Shown piece by piece: positions 61,401 to 64,000 of a DNA stretch of 64,000 bases. A program made the position numbers and the translations under genes. Every line of letters starts with the position of its first letter. Position 1 is the first letter of the stretch. Below the pieces are notes generated by a model. The model was not told the DNA's origin. It worked only from the letters and a program-made list of their open reading frames with translations, and made no database searches. Source of the stretch: Heterocephalus glaber (lineage: Eukaryota > Chordata > Mammalia > Rodentia > Bathyergidae); NCBI RefSeq assembly GCF_000247695.1, contig NW_004624801.1, positions 5,455,933 through 5,519,932 on the forward strand. Direction: 5' to 3'.

Positions 61401-64000
61401 CCCTGCAGAAGCCACTGCTCAAGTAATGGAACCAGCCGGAGGGGACCTGGTGGGTGGGGTTCATGCAGTGCCCTACCTCACAGTGGCTCTGTGCTGTCCC
61501 CACAGATTCGTGTCTGACCAGGCCCCCCAGGGCATGGCAGCGCTGTGCCAACACAAGCTGCTGGAGGCCCTGGAGCAGACCCCACTGGCCCCAGGGTTTG
61601 CCCGGGCCCACCCCCCGACCCAGCTTGAGTGGAAGGCCGGATGGCGGCAGGGCCGCATGGCACTAGATGTCTACACCTTCAACGGTGATGCCCACCTCCC
61701 CCAAAAGCCTCCCAGGCCCACAGCGGAGCCAGGCTTGCCCCTACCCTCCCTGGCTCCTTCCTGCCTCTGCCTTCCTGCTGCCCCCTTCTGTGACTCTGTT
61801 CTCCTTTCTGTCCTGTGTCTGGGACCCCCAGGGACAGCTGCCCCTTGCTGTCAGGTGCATCCTGCTGCCCCTTACCCTGCCCCACTCCCTCCCCTCAGAG
61901 GAGTGCTACTCAGCAGAGGTGGAGTCCTGGACCACGGGGGAGCAACTTGCTGGGTGGATCCTACAGAGCAGGTACGGAAAGTCTGGGATAGGACAGTGCA
62001 GCCAGAGCCTACTGTCCTCCCACACACCTCCCGGAGTCCAGGGACAGAGGCTGCTCTACAAGGGCCAGCAGGTGTTTTCAGGTAAGTGGGTGGATTCCAA
62101 ATGGAGAGCAAAGAGCAGTCTAAACAAGGGGCCGAGTGAGCCCGGTCCAGATTCTAACAAGGAGAGTGGTAGAGCTGTAGGGTAACCAGGGAGGTCTTGA
62201 GGCACTGGCTGAGTGGCCCCAGCACCTCACAGACTGTGCCAGGGCTGCAGGGGCCTCTAGGGCTCCCTTCCCAGGTCCCTCTCCTTGGCTCGGTGTCCAT
62301 TCCTTGTCCCGGCAGGATGGTCCTCTGCCTCACTGACCACCCTTCCGCTGCACCTTCTTGTCCCATCCAGAGGCCTGGAGGTGCCCTGCCGTGGCTGGTC
62401 CGTGTCACTGCACTCTGGTGATGCATGGCGAGACTTGGCAGGTTGCGACTTTGTGCTGGACCTGATCGGCCAGTCCGAGGATCTGGGGGACCCAACTGTT
62501 CCACGCAGCTACCCCATTAGCCCCCTTGGCTTGTAGGTGCCACCCAGTACCCCTGTCCCCCACTTGCCCCTGCCCAGGCTCACCCCTGTGGTGTATAGAT
62601 GCTACTGCAGCGCCCCCCCAGCCTCCTCCCACCTCGTCCCCATGGCAGCCTCTGCATTTTATGCCTGCCTGGGCTTCCCTCGCAGACTCAGCAGCCCCCT
62701 TAGCCAGACCTACTCTCTCCTCCAGACCCGAGGACATCCCGCCTGCCCCTGGTGTGCAGGCCCCCTCTCTGCCCCCAGGCTTTCTTCCAGGTCCAGCCCC
62801 AGCATTGTCCAACAGAGGCCACACAGGTAAGGCACACTGAGGCGGGCAGAGTGACAGGATGGGTGTATGGGCAGCCCTACCTCCAGCTGGATCCACCAAC
62901 CTGTCCCTGCCCCACAGGGGAGGCCCAGACATCAGGGAGCCTGAATGGCTTCCTGGACCACCTCTTTGAGCCTGTGCTTGCCACAGGCTTCAGTGTAAGT
63001 GTTCCCCATACACCCCCAGCCTACCCTGCCCCCTTGGGCCTCTGCTGCCCCTTCTGACTTTCCCAAGCTCTGGCTCTCACAGTGTGACCATGTCCCTTCA
63101 GGATCTGGAACAAGGCTGGGCATTGAGCAACCGCATGAAGGGAGGGGGCTCCATTGGGCCTGGGCAGCAGAGCTACCCCATGGGTGAGTGTGGGGCTGAT
63201 TCTGGTCCAGGGCCCTCCAGGCCCAGCAGCAGAGGTGAGCATGATCTGGGATCCCTCGGGCAGCTGAGATGGGATGGGAACTCCAGCCAGCACCCTGGGG
63301 CCAGTGCTCTTGCCTTTGCTTGGGCTGGAGGGAGGTGGCCTGGGAAGAGACTCACCTGTCCCCTTAGTGTACCCAGGGATGATGCAGATGCCTGGATACC
63401 AGCCAGCCATGATCCCTGCACCCATGCCCATGATGCCAGCAATGGCCACAGTCCCTCCTGCCATGCCAGGTAGGGCTGAATTGAAGTCACCAGGGTCCCT
63501 TCTCAGGAGAGCAGCTGCCAGCCCTGAGACTAGGAGGGCCCTAGCAGGAGTCCACAGGCACAGGGCACTGAGGGCCTCGAGTGTGACCATGGTGCTCATC
63601 TGCTCCGGCCCACCTGCTGCCCTCACAGCCATGATGGTGCCACCACAGCCACAGCCCCTGCTTCCCAGCCTGGACACGAGGGAGCTGGCGGTCCAGCAGC
63701 AGAACTTCATCAACCAGCAGGCGCTGCTCCTGGTAAGGGTGGCAGGGCCCGGGGCTGCTGGGGAGGGCAAGGCCGTGGCACAGGGCCAGCCAGCCCTCTA
63801 ATGTGGCCCACTACCCATCCCCCTTAGGCCCAGCAGATGACCAATCAGGCCATGAGCCTGTCCCTAGAGCAGCAGACACGCCAACGCCAGCGCCAAGCCC
63901 TGGCCTCTACAGCTGCCTCCTCAGCACCACCTGCTGCCTCCCCAGCGCCACCTGCTGCCTCCCCAGCGCCACCTGCTGCCTCCCCAGCTGTCACACCCAA
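42940..64000 (+). CDS. MYO15B: MYO15B, unconventional myosin XVB (36 exons, 3' partial)
   Basis: A MyTH4-FERM-class myosin; relatives such as MYO15A, MYO7A and MYO10 act at tips of actin protrusions. The start is ATG 42940 in strong context (gccATGG), the first in-frame ATG after a TGA at 42820. Thirty-six exons join with compatible phases into about 1,917 open codons, then the window ends. Layout: low-complexity N-terminal extension (1-646); motor (about 647-1247, shorter than the usual ~680) with P-loop GRSGSGKT (731-738), switch [10 protein letters not shown] (781-789) and switch II DAYGFE (1007-1012); IQ-like basic helices (about 1288-1374); MyTH4 (about 1413-1600); FERM-F1-like segment ([15 protein letters not shown], about 1612-1710); then a Pro/Met-rich linker. 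The SH3, second MyTH4 and FERM regions would lie beyond the edge. The human gene was first reported as a transcribed pseudogene; here no break is seen. Exon calls were made by eye and lack RNA support. Confidence 0.9.
44101..44163 (+). repeat. 27-bp tandem repeat in MYO15B exon 1
   Basis: Two identical 27-bp units at 44101-44127 and 44128-44154, plus a partial third. Each encodes a [13 protein letters not shown] nonapeptide. G runs make the coding strand G-quadruplex-prone. The length is a multiple of three, so copy-number change keeps the frame. Confidence 0.9.
44235..44255 (-). promoter_or_regulatory. CTCF-like motif in exon 1
   Basis: The complement reads GCCGCCAGAGGGCGCCATC, a strong match to the CTCF core, in minus orientation. 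Motif evidence only. Confidence 0.35.
44880..45402 (-). mobile_element. intron 1 with antisense B1-dID remnant
   Basis: About 45130-45295 holds accggggattaaagccaggg (antisense ID-like) and gagacagggtcttgctaagtc ... ctacaggcgtgg (antisense B1). Otherwise ordinary intron. Confidence 0.65.
45403..45466 (+). CDS. MYO15B: MYO15B exon 2 (motor start)
   Basis: cccacag|G...ATCTAC|gtatga. Encodes [16 protein letters not shown] and then HLGLIY, the usual myosin motor opening (LKxRF...IY). Confidence 0.9.
45694..45803 (+). CDS. MYO15B: MYO15B exon 3 (motor)
   Basis: Encodes [20 protein letters not shown] and on to VLASYQ, the xxG..L.S.NPY motif before the P-loop. Donor CC|gtaggt. Confidence 0.9.
45949..46023 (+). 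CDS. MYO15B: MYO15B exon 4 (motor)
   Basis: Encodes [14 protein letters not shown] ... PCILLG. Donor GG|gtgagt splits the glycine before the P-loop. Confidence 0.9.
46334..46430 (+). CDS. MYO15B: MYO15B exon 5 (P-loop)
   Basis: Encodes [20 protein letters not shown]. The Walker A pattern GxxxxGKT is intact, but Arg replaces the near-invariant Glu of GESGSGKT/GESGAGKT. Confidence 0.92.
46684..46787 (+). CDS. MYO15B: MYO15B exon 6 (switch I)
   Basis: Encodes [19 protein letters not shown], then ANASRFGQ. Switch I has Ala in place of the first Ser of NxNSSRFG. Confidence 0.92.
46950..47013 (+). CDS. MYO15B: MYO15B exon 7 (motor)
   Basis: Encodes [22 protein letters not shown], strongly myosin XV-like. 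Confidence 0.92.
47119..47232 (+). CDS. MYO15B: MYO15B exon 8 (motor)
   Basis: Encodes [14 protein letters not shown] ... YYYLNQ. Acceptor is aag rather than cag. Confidence 0.9.
47371..47532 (+). CDS. MYO15B: MYO15B exon 9 (motor)
   Basis: Encodes [17 protein letters not shown] ... VVHLGNICF. In-phase, 54 codons. Confidence 0.92.
47533..48116. other. MYO15B intron 9
   Basis: Contains MIR-like DNA (ctattatgtgcagggtactg ... ctcatgatggccc). No exon seen. Confidence 0.5.
48117..48230 (+). CDS. MYO15B: MYO15B exon 10 (motor)
   Basis: Encodes [20 protein letters not shown] ... RRVM. 38 codons. Confidence 0.9.
48325..48383 (+). CDS. MYO15B: MYO15B exon 11 (motor)
   Basis: Encodes [19 protein letters not shown](R), the T.ETI...PL..ESA.DARD region. 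Confidence 0.88.
48455..48587 (+). CDS. MYO15B: MYO15B exon 12 (switch II)
   Basis: Encodes [20 protein letters not shown] ... [11 protein letters not shown]. The switch II D..GFE pattern is kept. Confidence 0.92.
48588..49775. other. MYO15B intron 12
   Basis: MIR-like at about 48990-49080. (CCCTG)n pentamer run at about 49136-49165. No exon seen. Confidence 0.5.
49776..49871 (+). CDS. MYO15B: MYO15B exon 13 (motor)
   Basis: Encodes [20 protein letters not shown] ... AQEE. The usual NSFEQLCINYANE is changed to [13 protein letters not shown]. Confidence 0.9.
50088..50270 (+). mobile_element. B1-dID dimer in intron 13
   Basis: gccaggtgtggtggtgcacag ... accctgtctcaaaataaaaa, then gggggtggagctcagtggttc. 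It ends 25 bases before the next exon. Confidence 0.85.
50295..50426 (+). CDS. MYO15B: MYO15B exon 14 (motor)
   Basis: Encodes [20 protein letters not shown] ... [11 protein letters not shown] (the relay-region xxILDxQ pattern). Confidence 0.88.
50427..52237. other. MYO15B intron 14 with SINEs
   Basis: B1 copies at about 51095-51210 and 51220-51390 (the latter with a dID tail). A classical ID copy at 51772-51855 (gagatgtagctctgtggtaaag ... gggttccatgcccagca). No exon seen. Confidence 0.7.
52238..52363 (+). CDS. MYO15B: MYO15B exon 15 (motor)
   Basis: Encodes [20 protein letters not shown] ... [13 protein letters not shown], highly conserved in the family. Confidence 0.93.
53108..53211 (-). 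mobile_element. young ID-like SINE, antisense
   Basis: Long T tract, then ggtaccggggatcgaac ... aaccactgagctaaatccc. The perfect 16-base duplication ccctggtggaattctt lies at 53092-53107 and 53212-53227. Confidence 0.95.
53262..53615 (+). mobile_element. B1-dID dimer split by an antisense B1
   Basis: The sense B1 half (tgcatggtggcacagacctg ... caagctcaatctgagc) is interrupted at about 53351-53501 by an antisense B1 (poly(T), gagacaaggtctccctatg ... cacaggcgtgcagcatcac). It resumes (agcctgagcaatttagacc ... ggttcaatccccagt). A tca(a/g)(t/c)ctgagc duplication borders the insert. Confidence 0.8.
53685..53782 (+). mobile_element. ID-like SINE
   Basis: gcccagggatttagctcagtgg ... gttcgatccccggtacc. 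aatattgaagcag duplicated at 53672-53684 and about 53784-53796. Confidence 0.9.
54049..54126 (+). CDS. MYO15B: MYO15B exon 16 (motor)
   Basis: Encodes [20 protein letters not shown], then AQSQLQ. Confidence 0.92.
54280..54383 (+). CDS. MYO15B: MYO15B exon 17 (shortened loop 2)
   Basis: Encodes [20 protein letters not shown], then [15 protein letters not shown]. The actin-binding loop 2 region is shorter than in MYO15A-type motors. Confidence 0.88.
54470..54515 (+). CDS. MYO15B: MYO15B exon 18 (motor)
   Basis: Encodes [15 protein letters not shown], the xFxRCLKPN site, with Gln replacing Arg and Asn replacing Lys. Confidence 0.9.
54628..54752 (+). CDS. MYO15B: MYO15B exon 19 (motor end/converter start)
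   Basis: Encodes [20 protein letters not shown], then [20 protein letters not shown]. Acceptor is tag. Confidence 0.92.
54753..55880. other. MYO15B intron 19
   Basis: GC-rich intron. Several open frames on both strands look like composition effects. No exon supported. Confidence 0.5.
55881..55998 (+). CDS. MYO15B: MYO15B exon 20 (converter)
   Basis: Encodes [20 protein letters not shown] ... LCHLGATQ. Phase agrees with both neighbours. Confidence 0.85.
56255..56421 (+). CDS. MYO15B: MYO15B exon 21 (lever arm, IQ-like)
   Basis: Encodes an Arg/Leu-rich helix ([20 protein letters not shown]) with degenerate IQ motifs. Confidence 0.85.
57250..58385 (-). mobile_element. old L1 3' end, antisense, with SINE insertions
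   Basis: Antisense L1 pattern (gtctatgaatttgccttttctag, atggctgagtaattctcc, gaataatgctgctatggatatgg, ggagctgcccagctgtctccc). It carries antisense ID-like/B1 inserts at about 57466-57660 and an ID-like insert at 57950-58028 flanked by atcacttttt. Confidence 0.75.
57950..58028 (-). mobile_element. ID-like SINE, antisense
   Basis: ggtaccaggcatcaaac ... gccactgagctaaatcccc. Confidence 0.8.
58388..58428. repeat. (GT)n microsatellite
   Basis: About 19 GT units. Confidence 0.95.
58483..58574 (-). mobile_element. young ID-like SINE, antisense
   Basis: T tract then ggtaccggggatcgaactcg ... aaccactgagctaaatccc. It ends about 100 bases before exon 22. Confidence 0.9.
58679..58772 (+). CDS. MYO15B: MYO15B exon 22 (lever arm)
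   Basis: Encodes [20 protein letters not shown], then [11 protein letters not shown], a basic helix. Confidence 0.85.
58773..59421. other. MYO15B intron 22
   Basis: No exon seen. Confidence 0.5.
59422..59478 (+). CDS. MYO15B: MYO15B exon 23
   Basis: Encodes [19 protein letters not shown]. Weak protein signal, but splice sites (cccacag, ATG|gtaagt) and phase fit. Confidence 0.7.
59479..59790. other. MYO15B intron 23
   Basis: Nothing recognised. Confidence 0.5.
59791..59848 (+). CDS. MYO15B: MYO15B exon 24
   Basis: Encodes [19 protein letters not shown], the conserved lead-in to MyTH4 (IPAELAxLL). Acceptor is tag. Confidence 0.9.
59969..60099 (+). CDS. MYO15B: MYO15B exon 25 (MyTH4 start)
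   Basis: Encodes [20 protein letters not shown], then [12 protein letters not shown], a typical MyTH4 start. Confidence 0.92.
60100..60991. other. MYO15B intron 25 with SINEs
   Basis: ID-like SINE at about 60452-60557 with an (AAC)n tail, and a B1 at about 60695-60840 (gagtgtggtgcacatgcctg ... ccttgtctcaaaa). Confidence 0.8.
60992..61087 (+). CDS. MYO15B: MYO15B exon 26
   Basis: Encodes [20 protein letters not shown], then [12 protein letters not shown]. 32 codons. Confidence 0.88.
61187..61422 (+). CDS. MYO15B: MYO15B exon 27 (MyTH4 core)
   Basis: Encodes [18 protein letters not shown] and [14 protein letters not shown], the central MyTH4 helices. Confidence 0.93.
61506..61684 (+). CDS. 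MYO15B: MYO15B exon 28 (MyTH4 end)
   Basis: Encodes [29 protein letters not shown] and LDVYTFN. Confidence 0.92.
61899..61971 (+). CDS. MYO15B: MYO15B exon 29 (FERM-F1-like)
   Basis: Encodes [20 protein letters not shown], then ILQSR, a ubiquitin-like F1 strand-helix pattern. Confidence 0.9.
61972..62370. other. MYO15B intron 29
   Basis: No recognised feature. Confidence 0.5.
62371..62532 (+). CDS. MYO15B: MYO15B exon 30
   Basis: Encodes [20 protein letters not shown], then [14 protein letters not shown]. Donor TT|gtaggt. Confidence 0.9.
62726..62826 (+). CDS. MYO15B: MYO15B exon 31 (Pro-rich linker)
   Basis: Encodes [20 protein letters not shown] and on to NRGHTG. Confidence 0.85.
62918..62994 (+). 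CDS. MYO15B: MYO15B exon 32
   Basis: Encodes [19 protein letters not shown]. Confidence 0.9.
63102..63183 (+). CDS. MYO15B: MYO15B exon 33
   Basis: Encodes [20 protein letters not shown], then GQQSYPM. Confidence 0.88.
63368..63469 (+). CDS. MYO15B: MYO15B exon 34 (Met/Pro-rich)
   Basis: Encodes [20 protein letters not shown], then [13 protein letters not shown]. Acceptor is tag. Confidence 0.88.
63629..63732 (+). CDS. MYO15B: MYO15B exon 35
   Basis: Encodes [21 protein letters not shown], a Gln-rich helix also seen in MYO15A-type proteins. Confidence 0.9.
63828..64000 (+). CDS. MYO15B: MYO15B exon 36 (cut by window end)
   Basis: Encodes [20 protein letters not shown], then QRQALAST and an Ala/Pro repeat. 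No donor before the window end. Confidence 0.88.
63923..63985 (+). repeat. 21-bp coding repeat in exon 36
   Basis: Three copies starting at 63923, 63944 and 63965, each encoding the heptapeptide APPAASP. The copies are nearly identical, and the array may be polymorphic. Confidence 0.9.

Noticed and set aside
63021..63770. 249-codon minus-strand frame opposite MYO15B exons 33-35
   Set aside because: Spans real plus-strand exons and introns; a composition shadow.

Overview
This is a stretch of mammalian nuclear DNA, almost certainly rodent. Evidence: spliced genes with GT/AG introns, CpG depletion outside islands, 7SL-derived B1 SINEs, tRNA-derived ID-like SINEs (A box tagctcagtgg, B box gttcgatcc, tail starting ggtaccaaaa), B1-dID dimers, a lineage-specific L1 3' end, MaLR LTRs and (CA)n/(CT)n microsatellites. 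The SINE mix (young ID-like copies ending in GGTACC plus B1-dID dimers) points to the squirrel/beaver/kangaroo-rat side of rodents rather than mouse or rat; this is inference.

The only gene that looks intact is MYO15B (unconventional myosin XVB), plus strand, from the ATG at 42940 to the right edge, where it is cut. I could chain 36 coding exons with matching phases into one open frame of about 1,917 codons: a long low-complexity N-terminal exon, a shortened motor domain, degenerate IQ helices, MyTH4, a FERM-F1-like segment and a Pro/Met-rich linker.

Positions 1 to about 42.6 kb hold no intact gene that I can recognise. From 2.2 to about 11.7 kb lies a broken class I endogenous retrovirus on the minus strand (3' LTR, integrase, reverse transcriptase, gag start). 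It is cut in pol by an L1 3' end, which carries two ID-like SINEs at one target site, and next to the gag start by a near full-length processed MORC2 retrocopy with target-site duplications. From 11.95 to 14.0 kb lies a chimeric retropseudogene: the 5' part of RPLP0 joined directly to the 3' part of MFAP1. From 15.7 to 18.0 kb is a complete MaLR element with both LTRs. At 35.1-35.6 kb is a fragment of GOSR2 (last exon plus apparent intron). A solo LTR of the same family as the ERV lies at 33.5 kb. A CpG-rich promoter-like segment at 1.3-1.55 kb has no assigned gene. The rest is SINEs, old LTRs, MIR-like remnants and unassigned DNA.

For the 'undescribed system' question: I see no operon-like or defence-type system, and none is expected here. 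The noteworthy items are the RPLP0::MFAP1 chimeric retrocopy, the apparently intact MYO15B frame with non-consensus nucleotide-site residues (the human gene was first reported as a transcribed pseudogene), the intron-bearing GOSR2 fragment, and the nested insertion history that can be ordered from the target-site duplications.
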